Positions 8,220 through 14,828 of a stretch of DNA of 64,000 nt are shown in pieces. The notes below the pieces were generated by a model. That model was not told the origin of the DNA and ran no database searches. It saw only the letters and a list, made by a program, of their open reading frames with translations. The translations under genes and the position numbers were made by a program. The stretch is from NCBI GenBank assembly GCA_050953505.1, contig JBMNMU010000001.1, positions 186,001 through 250,000 of the forward strand, read 5' to 3'. The stretch comes from JBMNMU01 sp050953505. Its GTDB lineage: Bacteria; Bacillota; Clostridia; Peptostreptococcales; Anaerovoracaceae. Position 1 is the first letter of the stretch; every line of letters starts with the position of its first letter.

Positions 8220-8573
8220 ATGAATAGCAAATCAGAATTCGCCAGTTGGCTTGAACTTCAATTTATTAACTGGATGCGTGAAAGGGGTGAAGTTACAACG
8301 CAGCGTGAATTTGCAGAATACCTTGGTCTTGATCAAGTTCAGCTAAGTCATTACATTAATGAACGTCGGAAAAAGCCTGATAAAGCATCTCTGGAAAAGA
8401 TCGCCGCCAAACTCGGCCCTGAGATCTACGATGTGCTGGGCCTGGCCCGGCCTGACCCCCAGTTGAAACAACTCACGGCGGTGTGGCATCTGCTCAGCCA
8501 GGACCAGATCAGGCGGATCCTGGCGATTGCATTTGAGAATAATCACACAACCTCCGTACCCACGGATGACTGA
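8220..8573 (+). CDS. XRE-family regulator (plus-strand side of switch)
   Basis: A 117-aa protein with a helix-turn-helix: VTTQREFAEYLGLDQ, then VQLSHYINERRKKPDKASLEKIAAKLG. The C-terminal ~35 residues are an extension with no recognised domain. The start at 8220 is a guess; an in-frame ATG at 8202 exists but its only purine-rich stretch is too close. It is divergent from the XRE gene on the minus strand and may be the Cro counterpart to that CI-like gene, or the reverse. Confidence 0.75.
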   Translation: MNSKSEFASWLELQFINWMRERGEVTTQREFAEYLGLDQVQLSHYINERRKKPDKASLEKIAAKLGPEIYDVLGLARPDPQLKQLTAVWHLLSQDQIRRILAIAFENNHTTSVPTDD

Positions 8574-8897
8574 CCGGCGTGCGCACGGATGGGAATACCG
8601 GCAACCTCACGGATACTGGCAATCACCTGCCCATGAGGACGCCGGTTTGATTTACGGGAATAACGGTTCGGGTCCGTGAGGCCAGCGGTTCAAATCCGCT
8701 CGCCCCGACCTCAGTCCCCACGGATGACCACATCCACCCATCCGTGGGGACACAGGTTCGCAAAAACCACACATTCCCCATAACCTCCGTGCACACGGAT
8801 ACCAAAGGCAGGTGATAAAAAAAAGTCTGATAATAATTATCGGAACTGGATTTTTTATTATCGGAACTGCAATCCACCAACCGGAGGCCTCACGGAT
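8561..8897. repeat. CACGGAT repeats, probable integrase arm-type sites
   Basis: The heptamer CACGGAT occurs at 8561, 8584, 8608, 8719, 8794 and 8891, and inverted (ATCCGTG) at 8740. Two copies are preceded by CCTCCGT (8551 and 8785). They surround the tRNA-Pro-like core at 8662-8710 on both sides and stop at the integrase start codon. Short repeats flanking an att core are typical arm sites of lambda-type integrases; binding is inferred. Confidence 0.6.
8662..8710 (+). other. attP core: 3' half of a tRNA-Pro (anticodon CGG)
   Basis: The sequence reads as a tRNA from the anticodon arm to the acceptor end: stem ACGG, loop TTCGGGT (anticodon CGG), stem CCGT, a variable region, the T arm AGCGG-TTCAAAT-CCGCT, then an acceptor strand CGCCCCGACC. 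No 5' half is present upstream. Temperate phages that integrate into tRNA genes carry exactly this 3' half at attP. Phage genes lie on both sides, so this is the unintegrated attP form. Confidence 0.75.
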
Positions 8898-9831
8898 GAA
8901 CGCATTCAATTTAACCCTTTCCCAGGTGATCGAAGGCTATAACCTCGCCGCCCAGGCACGCGCGCTCAGCGTCCACACCATCAGGGATTACAACAACACT
9001 TTCAATCAATTCAAAAAACATCTCGGATCAGACCCCTATTTTTCAACCATCACCAAAAAGCACATCCGCCAGTTCCTGGCAGCCCAAAAACATCTCTCCA
9101 ATAAGACCCTGCTCAACTATCACACCGGACTGAGCGCGCTCTATACCTGGGCCGTGGCTGAAGGCTACGCCCACGAGCATCACATGCACGGGATTGACCG
9201 GCCCAGGCCCGAGCAGCGCACCATCCAGCCGATCCCCCTCGAGCACATCCGGGCCATGCTGTCCGTGCTCGGCCAATCCAAAACCTACACCCGGCCGGGC
9301 AAGCGCGCCAGCACCCACAGCACACCCTGCGCCAACCGCAACCGCGCCATCATCCTCACCCTGCTGGATACCGGCCTGCGCGCCTCGGAGCTGTGCAACG
9401 TGAAGATCCACCAGGTGGATCTCGAACAGCGCAAGATGAAGGTGTTTGGCAAGGGATTCAAAGAGCGCATGCTACCCTTCTCAGCGCGCACCGGCCAGGC
9501 CATCTGGCGCTACCTGGCAGCGGACCGCAAGGACGATCCCATGGGCCAGCACCTGTTTGCCACCCAAAACGGCGGGCCGCTCACCCGCACCCACCTGCGC
9601 CACATCCTCGAGCGGATCGCCGCCCGGGCCGAGCTCCCCCATTACACGCCGCACGACTTCCGCCACACCTTCGCCGTCAATTACCTGCGCAATTACCCCA
9701 ACATCTACACGCTGCAGGAGATGCTCGGCCACACCACGCTCGACATGGTCAAGCGCTACCTGGCCATCAGCCAATCCGACCTGGATGACGCCCACCGCCA
9801 CGCCTCACCGGTTGAGAAGTGGGGGTTGTAA
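8896..9831 (+). CDS. Tyrosine recombinase (phage integrase) 2, next to attP
   Basis: A 311-aa recombinase. The N-terminal core-binding domain (QVIEGYNLAAQARALS) is followed by a catalytic domain: DTGLRASE with the first Arg (~163), GKGFKER with Lys, HDFRHTFA (~253) and GHTTLDMVKRYL with Tyr at ~287. The start at 8896 has GGAGG nine bases upstream; an 84-bp in-frame extension to 8812 lacks a ribosome site and overlaps repeats. Its position beside the tRNA-Pro attP and arm-type repeats makes it the likely integrase of this phage. Confidence 0.92.
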   Translation: MNAFNLTLSQVIEGYNLAAQARALSVHTIRDYNNTFNQFKKHLGSDPYFSTITKKHIRQFLAAQKHLSNKTLLNYHTGLSALYTWAVAEGYAHEHHMHGIDRPRPEQRTIQPIPLEHIRAMLSVLGQSKTYTRPGKRASTHSTPCANRNRAIILTLLDTGLRASELCNVKIHQVDLEQRKMKVFGKGFKERMLPFSARTGQAIWRYLAADRKDDPMGQHLFATQNGGPLTRTHLRHILERIAARAELPHYTPHDFRHTFAVNYLRNYPNIYTLQEMLGHTTLDMVKRYLAISQSDLDDAHRHASPVEKWGL

Positions 9832-9892
9832 TCGGTATTTAGTGCCATCCTAAAATATCGGCCATATATATTAATTCTTTTTATGACCGGCG

Positions 9893-9898
9893 TATAAT
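9893..9898 (+). promoter_or_regulatory. -10 box of the tRNA gene
   Basis: A perfect TATAAT ends 12 bp before the tRNA 5' end, so transcription would start within a few bases of it. The -35 region is weak (ATTAAT at the right spacing). Confidence 0.55.
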
Positions 9899-9909
9899 TA
9901 TTAACACAT

Positions 9910-9981
9910 GCACCCGTAGCTTAATGGAAAAAGCTTTTCCTTCGCAGGGATAAGATATCGGTTCGAATCTGGTCGGGGGCA
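9910..9981 (+). tRNA. tRNA gene, isotype uncertain (anticodon CGC by position)
   Basis: A cloverleaf of 72 nt can be drawn. The acceptor GCACCCG/CGGGGGC has one A-G mismatch. The D arm is GCTT/AAGC with GG in the loop. The anticodon stem TTTCC/GGATA has one mismatch and loop TTCGCAG. The T arm ATCGG-TTCGAAT-CTGGT has two G-T pairs. By loop position the anticodon is CGC (Ala codon GCG), but the acceptor lacks the G3-U70 pair of tRNA-Ala; a one-base shift would give TCG (Arg). CCA is not encoded. It may be a phage-borne or decaying tRNA. Confidence 0.65.
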
Positions 9982-10003
9982 TGTATTGAACCCATACAAA
10001 TTA

Positions 10004-10032
10004 TTGCAATTTTCCCAAGAATAAACTATAAT
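10004..10032 (+). promoter_or_regulatory. Promoter of the small RNA
   Basis: TTGCAA at 10004-10009, a 17-bp spacer and TATAAT at 10027-10032 form a near-consensus sigma-70-type promoter. Transcription is expected to begin around 10039-10040. No ORF with a ribosome site follows before the terminator at 10108. Confidence 0.75.
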
Positions 10033-10038
10033 GAGTTC

Positions 10039-10136
10039 ACCTGCGAAGGAAAAGCCGGTTGAACCGGTAGAGAGGCAAGGAGAAAATTCTTACCCTCCCC
10101 CTTCTCAGCAGCCGCTAAAAAGGCGGCTGCTCCCTT
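10039..10136 (+). ncRNA. Small RNA whose 5' end is antisense to the neighbouring tRNA
   Basis: A transcript of about 98 nt is predicted between a near-consensus promoter and an intrinsic terminator. Its bases 10040-10055 (CCTGCGAAGGAAAAGC) are an exact reverse complement of tRNA positions 9933-9948, covering the end of the D stem, the 5' anticodon strand and the whole anticodon loop. A short hairpin (CCGG-TTGAA-CCGG) follows directly, then an unpaired purine-rich and pyrimidine-rich stretch. There is no credible coding sequence. Expression and pairing are inferred; I know of no family with this layout. Confidence 0.6.
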
Positions 10137-10137
10137 T
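10108..10137 (+). terminator. Intrinsic terminator of the small RNA
   Basis: The perfect 8-bp stem GCAGCCGC/GCGGCTGC, with a 7-nt loop, is followed by TCCCTTTTAATTT. The T tract is interrupted but acceptable. It also lies 3' of the minus-strand gene that ends at 10156. Confidence 0.7.
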
Positions 10138-10155
10138 TAATTTCCTTATGGAATG

Positions 10156-10650
10156 CTAAATATTGTTCACTTTATCATAATGGGCTTTTCGGTTGGTCTT
10201 TAATTCCTTAAGTTTCTCTTGAAGTTTTTCTTTTTCAGGCTTTTTTTCAAGTGAAGCAACAAACATCAATATTCCAATTATTCCAGGAATTATCAACCCA
10301 AAACCAGCGGTAGCACATTCAAGCCCAATCCACAAAGCTACGCCAATACCAGTAATAATCAAGCCACCAACCAAATATCCTGCTGATGCGTCGATTTGTG
10401 TCTGCAAGGTCGCAATTTTCTCGCTAATTTCGTCAATTTCTTTATCTAACCGAGCGATTGCCAATTCACTTGCTGTGTTATCAACCCCCTTTGACATTGC
10501 CTCAAAAACTGGCTTCAAAGATACAATGCCGCCGCTTCTTTTTACAACATGCTCATTACCGCAATGAGCACAAGCGAAACGATCAATATCTTCAGTAATT
10601 TGCAGTTTTCCACTGCATGTTGGACAAGATAAAGTTAAGAATTCAGACAT
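10156..10650 (-). CDS. Zinc-ribbon membrane protein with coiled coil
   Basis: A 164-aa protein. The N-terminus is a zinc ribbon (CPTCSGKLQI ... CAHCGNEH). Residues ~60-90 form a charged coiled coil (LDKEIDEISEKIATLQTQ). Two hydrophobic segments follow (GYLVGGLIITGIGVALWIG and a second near LIIPGIIGILMFVA). The tail is basic and helical. A GAGGG lies upstream of the ATG. It stands alone on the minus strand between RNA genes and has an AT-richer composition than the phage core, so it looks like an accessory (moron) gene. Function unknown. Confidence 0.7.
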   Translation of the reverse strand: MSEFLTLSCPTCSGKLQITEDIDRFACAHCGNEHVVKRSGGIVSLKPVFEAMSKGVDNTASELAIARLDKEIDEISEKIATLQTQIDASAGYLVGGLIITGIGVALWIGLECATAGFGLIIPGIIGILMFVASLEKKPEKEKLQEKLKELKTNRKAHYDKVNNI

Positions 10651-10733
10651 TTCAACCCTCTTTTCCCAAAACCACTTAAGTTCGTGTAAGTTAATTATAT
10701 ATGATTTTCCCCATTTGATGTAATATTTATATC

Positions 10734-10826
10734 ATGGATCAACTCTCCACCCCAGAAATCGTCGTTTATGCGCTGATCGTGATCATTTTCCTGATCGCAT
10801 ACTTTAACTCGCCCGATCCCAGCTGA
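10734..10826 (+). CDS. Possible 30-aa single-span membrane peptide
   Basis: An ORF MDQLSTPEIVVYALIVIIFL... with one hydrophobic span and a short polar tail ends just before a terminator hairpin at 10840. There is no clear ribosome site. Small hydrophobic phage peptides are common, but coding status rests on composition alone. Confidence 0.35.
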   Translation: MDQLSTPEIVVYALIVIIFLIAYFNSPDPS

Positions 10827-10839
10827 CTCTTTAAACCAA

Positions 10840-10866
10840 AACACCGCCATCCCTGGCGGTGTTTGC
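10840..10866. terminator. Terminator hairpin, best on the minus strand
   Basis: The stem ACACCGCCA/TGGCGGTGT encloses a 4-nt loop. On the minus strand it is followed by TTTTGGTTT, so it would end the RNA read leftwards from the tmRNA-like gene. The plus side has only a short T run. Between it and the tmRNA-like RNA (10867-11025) the minus strand can form a long-range helix, GATTGCCTT with AAGGCAATC, and hairpins CCTAC/GTAGG and GTACT/AGTAC, so the whole stretch may belong to one structured transcript. Confidence 0.6.
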
Positions 10867-11025
10867 TATCGTGCCTACTCGTGGTAGGTCGACTAAGATT
10901 GCCTTCCATGCCCATTTTACGCTCTTGCTAGCAACCCATTGAGTGTATGGGACAGATTACCCTGCATGGTGGGCGGCTATCGTGTACTCACTCCAGTACG
11001 GCGCCTTTTCTAAAAAGGCAATCAG

Positions 11026-11172
11026 TGGACGTGGCGGGAATCGAACCCGCGTATGAAGCTGAGCAGGCGCACCCAACAGGGCTGGTTAAGCTTTAAACGC
11101 TGTGCTGCCATGGATATTCCTGGTACCTGCTCCCACACCAGACGGTTGCTTCATCGAATACCTTTCACGCCC
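11026..11172 (-). ncRNA. Compact tmRNA-like RNA (tRNA-like domain plus H2 helix)
   Basis: Read on the minus strand, the ends form a tRNA-like domain. The 5' GGGCGTG (11166-11172) pairs with CACGTCC (11027-11033), and a T arm GCGGG-TTCGATT-CCCGC (11034-11050) abuts the acceptor. Instead of a D arm there is an 11-nt loop (AAAGGTATTCG), then a helix ATGAAGC/GCTTCAT (11148-11154 with 11053-11059) and a second helix GAGCAGG/CCTGCTC (11126-11132 with 11061-11067). This layout is that of tmRNA. The inner part contains AGCGTTTAAAGCTTAACCAG, similar to a conserved tmRNA stretch. I see no convincing tag ORF, and 147 nt is far below the usual ~350. Confidence 0.5.
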
Positions 11173-11179
11173 AAGCTGA

Positions 11180-11232
11180 GATTGCTTCCTTTACAGGACG
11201 CAAGCAGTCGTCGCTGCGCTCCTCGCAATGAC
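11180..11232 (-). repeat. TCATTGCGAG-type intergenic repeat
   Basis: On the minus strand TCATTGCGAGGAGCGCAGCG begins a ~50-bp element ending in GAAGCAATCTC. Related elements occur at 258-287 and 2478-2506 (TCATTGCGAGCCTGCGACGC), at 18674-18719 and at 20345-20380. They occupy gaps between phage genes. Such elements are common in several bacterial genomes; they hint at the host lineage but I cannot name it. Confidence 0.6.
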
Positions 11233-11271
11233 AAAAGTATCTCCTAATCCCTACTCACTATTCCCCATTCC

Positions 11272-12573
11272 CTAATCCCTTTCCTCCCTCACCATCACAT
11301 TGCTATCGATCATCAGCTCCGGCCCCTGCTCCCGATCCCACACAAACGCCTGCGCCTGCCGGATGGCCCGGAAGCCCTTCTCGACATGCCAGGCATCCGC
11401 CGCGGTGATCGAACTGATCCGCCGCACCTTGACGCCGCCCTCCTCTTTGGCTGCCTCGTGGTGCAGATCCCCCAGGTGCCACTCCCGGTAGATCGTCTCA
11501 CCCCAATCCTGGGCTCGCTCCTGCTGCATCAGGTTGAAGATGCGCTTGCCCTCCTTGCCATGGGAAAAGCCGATCAAATTCACGCCATAGCGCACATATT
11601 TCCTGGGACCCGGGTTCAGGTCCACCGCCACCGCCTCGCAGTTTTGATAATAGGCATGCAGCGTGTACACCGCGCAGTAGCTGAGCGTCTTGTCGTGGTT
11701 GCCGGGCACGTACATGATCTCCACCGGGGCGATCTGACGCAGCTGATCCACCGTCCACACCAGCAAACGCACCCCGATGTCATACATCTTAGCCCAGCGC
11801 GTTTCCGTGTCTACCAGCGTGCCCCCCGTGGTCATGCTGGTGGTGTTGTCTACATGGAAAAAATCCTGTCCCACCGGGAACAGGATCAGCTCGATCGGCA
11901 AGCTGTAATGGCTCACCTTGCCCAAAAAATCACGTACAGTATCCCTGTACAGCTGCTCAGCGATCTTCAGGTCGTAATCCTCGCCGGTCTCCTCGCCCCA
12001 GGCCAGCTTGCCCAGGTGCAGGTCCATGATCGGCAGCTCCAGCATCTTCCGGCCGGGCTGATAGCTAAACAGCTCCAGTTCCGGCGCGGGCAGGTCCGCA
12101 AACACTTTAGCCACCACATCCGTGCTGATCAACCCCGAAGGCTTCACCCTCAGCTCGACCAAAAACTGGTAATTGCGCCGGGACGTGGCGTGATCCACCC
12201 CGTCCTCATCCTTCAGCTTCATCGGCGTATCCCACCAGTTGCGCTTTATTTCAAAGCTGACCACATCCCACTTCAGCGGGTCCAGCCCCATTTTGACCAT
12301 GATCGCCTGCGGGTCCTGGCTCTCCTCCTCCGAAAGCATGATCAGGCGCTTGGTCGTCCAGGTGCCGTCCTCGTGGTAGCTGCGCTCGTCCAGGTCCTGC
12401 TGCTTCTCCTCGGGCGTCTCCATCTTCTCTTTAAAACGCACATGCCGCCGGATCCCGGCAATCTGCATCTTGGCCGCCTGTTGTGATAGGATGGCGCCGT
12501 ACAATTCCCGCATGATGTCCTGGGCCAGCCCCTTTCGGCTGAGCACCTCCCGGTCAAACGCATCCAGTTTCAT
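11272..12573 (-). CDS. Phage metallophosphoesterase
   Basis: A 433-aa protein whose C-terminal half carries calcineurin-like phosphoesterase motifs in order: DLHLGK (~184), GQDFFHVD (~240), PGNHDKT (~294), GFSHGKEG and WHLGDLHHE (~369). The N-terminal ~170 residues are a phage-type extension (MKLDAFDREVLSRKG). Proteins like this are common in tailed phages and are thought to act on nucleic acids or nucleotides. It is the last gene of the leftward late operon. No signal peptide is seen. Confidence 0.85.
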   Translation of the reverse strand: MKLDAFDREVLSRKGLAQDIMRELYGAILSQQAAKMQIAGIRRHVRFKEKMETPEEKQQDLDERSYHEDGTWTTKRLIMLSEEESQDPQAIMVKMGLDPLKWDVVSFEIKRNWWDTPMKLKDEDGVDHATSRRNYQFLVELRVKPSGLISTDVVAKVFADLPAPELELFSYQPGRKMLELPIMDLHLGKLAWGEETGEDYDLKIAEQLYRDTVRDFLGKVSHYSLPIELILFPVGQDFFHVDNTTSMTTGGTLVDTETRWAKMYDIGVRLLVWTVDQLRQIAPVEIMYVPGNHDKTLSYCAVYTLHAYYQNCEAVAVDLNPGPRKYVRYGVNLIGFSHGKEGKRIFNLMQQERAQDWGETIYREWHLGDLHHEAAKEEGGVKVRRISSITAADAWHVEKGFRAIRQAQAFVWDREQGPELMIDSNVMVREERD

Positions 12574-12605
12574 AAGCCTCCAAACATGTTGAATAGCATC
12601 TTATT

Positions 12606-12645
12606 GCAAACCCTCCCCTTTCAGGGGGAGGGAAGGGAGGGGGTG
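12606..12645. repeat. CCCCTTTCAGGGGGAGG-type intergenic element
   Basis: A C-tract/G-tract element (CCCTCCCCTTTCAGGGGGAG) lies between two late genes. Close relatives are at 21231-21270 (CCCCTCTTTAGGGGGGAGG) and 21776-21810 (CCCCCTTTAGGGGGAGG). Each forms a short hairpin followed by a G-rich stretch. It may act as a transcript-processing or attenuation signal between tail genes, or simply be a dispersed repeat. Confidence 0.55.
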
Positions 12646-12646
12646 C

Positions 12647-14188
12647 CTACGGATGCTCTCCTGTATCCGTTGTATGGATCCGCACCAACCACGCCAGGTC
12701 GTGCACCGGCTCAGGGTCGGTCGGATCGGGTGGCTCGGGATCAGGGTCGACGGGTGCGGGCAGCCGTTCAACATACGCCGGTAAGCCCGAGAACCAGCGG
12801 CCAATGCCAATGCGCAGCCAGTTATCCTTTTCTTCGAACACATCCACCGTCGTACCCTTCAAATAGTGGTATAAGGCGGTGTAGCTTGTGCCAACACCCG
12901 TGCGCACGTTCAGGGCACCCGCAATCACCCTGGCGCGCATGATGGGCTTCTCTGTGGTATGGCTGATCAGCAAAGGCAGCACGTCGACCGCGTTGTAAGC
13001 ATATCCCCCAGGCACTTGCGGTGCGGTCACATCCCAGCGGTACTCAAAGTGCAGATGCGGGCCCGTACTCATGCCCGCGTACGGGTCCGATGTGGCCCCA
13101 CCGGATAAGCCGATGCGCTGTTTGGCGTGCACCGCCTGCCCCACCGAAACATCGATGCGGGATAGATGCCCGTAGATGGTCAGCCCGTGACTGTGGCGCA
13201 ACCTGACATGACGCCCGTAGCCTGTGGTTTGTTCCATCGCCACCTCAACCAGGCCAGCTTCAGCGGCATAGATCGGGTTGCCAACGGGGATGCCAAAATC
13301 CAAACCGTTGTGGCCTCTGCTGATGGTGTAGACGTTCGGGCGTTCTCCGAAGTACTGCGTTACCTTCCATTTCTCATCACACGGCCAGTAAAGCCGTTCT
13401 AAAGGTGAGTGTTCTGGGTCTGTCATGTTATCGCTCCAATCCGTGTTGTTTTCTGCGATCGCCTTTCCCAGCTCAGGGAAGCGGTGAAACGCCTCGTAAT
13501 ATTCCCACCAATTGCACCCGGTCAAGCCGTGCCGCTTGGCTTCGTTGATGAAGATTGCCTGGTCTGCTGGAACCGCCGTCCAGCCGTGCTCGCCAAAGGC
13601 TGCGCCGGTCGGGATCATCGGTCTTTGCGGATAAGGCTCGTAGGCTTTGATCGTATTTTCAAGCTGCGCTGGCACCGTGCCGTTGGCCTGCATCCAGTAC
13701 ACCTGGGGCATATTGAAATTGCAGTAGGTCAGAAACTCGGTGAACGGGAACCTGGCGTGATAATGCGGGTAGCGGTAAGAGGACAACCCCAGCGGCAGGT
13801 TCGGGAAATCCTGGCGGATCCGCTCACAATATTCCTTTGCGGCCGTTTTATTGTTTGCCAAATCCCGGAACTGATGCTCGGCGTTGATCACAAACCCGTC
13901 AAACGGCAGCCGTCTCAGCTCCACCACCGCCCGGATCGCCTCCTGGACCGGGTTGCCGCCGTAAATATACTGCCAGGCGAACACCTTGATCCCGGCCTTG
14001 TGGCACAGGTCCACCAGGGCGGGCAGGTAGGTCCAGTTTCCGTTCACATCGCTGTGAACCCCATCGGCGATTTTCGGCAGCACGTGGGTCATGCCCGCCC
14101 ATTTCAGGCGGTCAACCACCTTCGCCATATCCCCGCCCTCACAGCGTTTGAGCTGCCAGATGTAAATGCCTTTACCACTGATCATCAC
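12647..14188 (-). CDS. Phage lysin: TIM-barrel-like domain, M23 peptidase and SH3-like domain
   Basis: A 513-aa multidomain protein. Residues 1-~240 resemble a glycoside-hydrolase-like TIM barrel (GKGIYIWQLKR, KVFAWQYIYGGNP, MPQVYWMQANG, GCNWWEYYEA). Residues ~290-390 are an M23 metallopeptidase: RGHNGLDFGIP with the first zinc ligands and GPHLHFEYRWD with the second pair. An SH3-like cell-wall domain follows at ~410-475 (RVIAGALNVRTGVGTSYTALY), then a Pro/Asp-rich tail. It should cut peptidoglycan at lysis or during entry. The domain order is unusual for an endolysin, and the barrel could bind rather than cleave glycan. Confidence 0.85.
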   Translation of the reverse strand: MMISGKGIYIWQLKRCEGGDMAKVVDRLKWAGMTHVLPKIADGVHSDVNGNWTYLPALVDLCHKAGIKVFAWQYIYGGNPVQEAIRAVVELRRLPFDGFVINAEHQFRDLANNKTAAKEYCERIRQDFPNLPLGLSSYRYPHYHARFPFTEFLTYCNFNMPQVYWMQANGTVPAQLENTIKAYEPYPQRPMIPTGAAFGEHGWTAVPADQAIFINEAKRHGLTGCNWWEYYEAFHRFPELGKAIAENNTDWSDNMTDPEHSPLERLYWPCDEKWKVTQYFGERPNVYTISRGHNGLDFGIPVGNPIYAAEAGLVEVAMEQTTGYGRHVRLRHSHGLTIYGHLSRIDVSVGQAVHAKQRIGLSGGATSDPYAGMSTGPHLHFEYRWDVTAPQVPGGYAYNAVDVLPLLISHTTEKPIMRARVIAGALNVRTGVGTSYTALYHYLKGTTVDVFEEKDNWLRIGIGRWFSGLPAYVERLPAPVDPDPEPPDPTDPEPVHDLAWLVRIHTTDTGEHP

Positions 14189-14199
14189 TTCACCTCCAC

Positions 14200-14817
14200 T
14201 TATATTTTGATGATGTAATTCAAAATCATGTAGGGTTGCAGGTTGTTATGCGCTTCACCTCCGCCCGTATTTCTATTTGTAGCCGTTGCATTGTTTACAA
14301 CGCCGCTTGCTGTTAATGGGCCATTTACTGATGCGATAGTTGCCCCACTGCCTGCGGAAGTAGAGGTGTATTTAATGGTGTGACCATGAGAATTTTGGAT
14401 ATGTGTGTGGGTTGGCATTTCATCAACACTAAGCACATGCGACTTTTCCCCTCCCATATTTCCTAAAGCATCAAATTCAGAGTCAGCTAAATCCAAGCCA
14501 ACCGGAACTTTACCCCTTAGGTCCGGCAGGTTGAACGTTGTCGATCCATCCCCCGCCCCATAGATCGTACCGATCGCTGCGAATAGTTCTTTATAGATAG
14601 CCCTGGATACAGCCTGGCCCTGGCACAGTAGCCAACCGTTCGGTGCGCTCTTGCCAGCGTATTGAATTACCGCTCCAACAGGCCCAACAGACAGGTTCGT
14701 CAGCTTAACCCTTTTCGATTGTGCCGCCTCCAGCGCTTCAGAAACATCCCTGATCAGCAGCTCATCGTTGGGTGCTGGCTCGCTCAGCACGTTCAATTCA
14801 CTTATTTTAACCATCAT
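14200..14817 (-). CDS. Phage tail collar domain protein
   Basis: A 205-aa protein with the tail-collar signature: IQYAGKSAPNGWLLCQGQAV, then LFAAIGTIYGAGDGSTTFNLPDL, then DLRGKVPVG, ending in NNLQPYMILNYIIKI. In phages this domain sits in tail fibre or collar proteins that mediate host contact. It is encoded between a tail protein gene and the lysin, in the leftward late operon. Confidence 0.88.
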   Translation of the reverse strand: MMVKISELNVLSEPAPNDELLIRDVSEALEAAQSKRVKLTNLSVGPVGAVIQYAGKSAPNGWLLCQGQAVSRAIYKELFAAIGTIYGAGDGSTTFNLPDLRGKVPVGLDLADSEFDALGNMGGEKSHVLSVDEMPTHTHIQNSHGHTIKYTSTSAGSGATIASVNGPLTASGVVNNATATNRNTGGGEAHNNLQPYMILNYIIKI

Positions 14818-14828
14818 TATCTCCTTAT

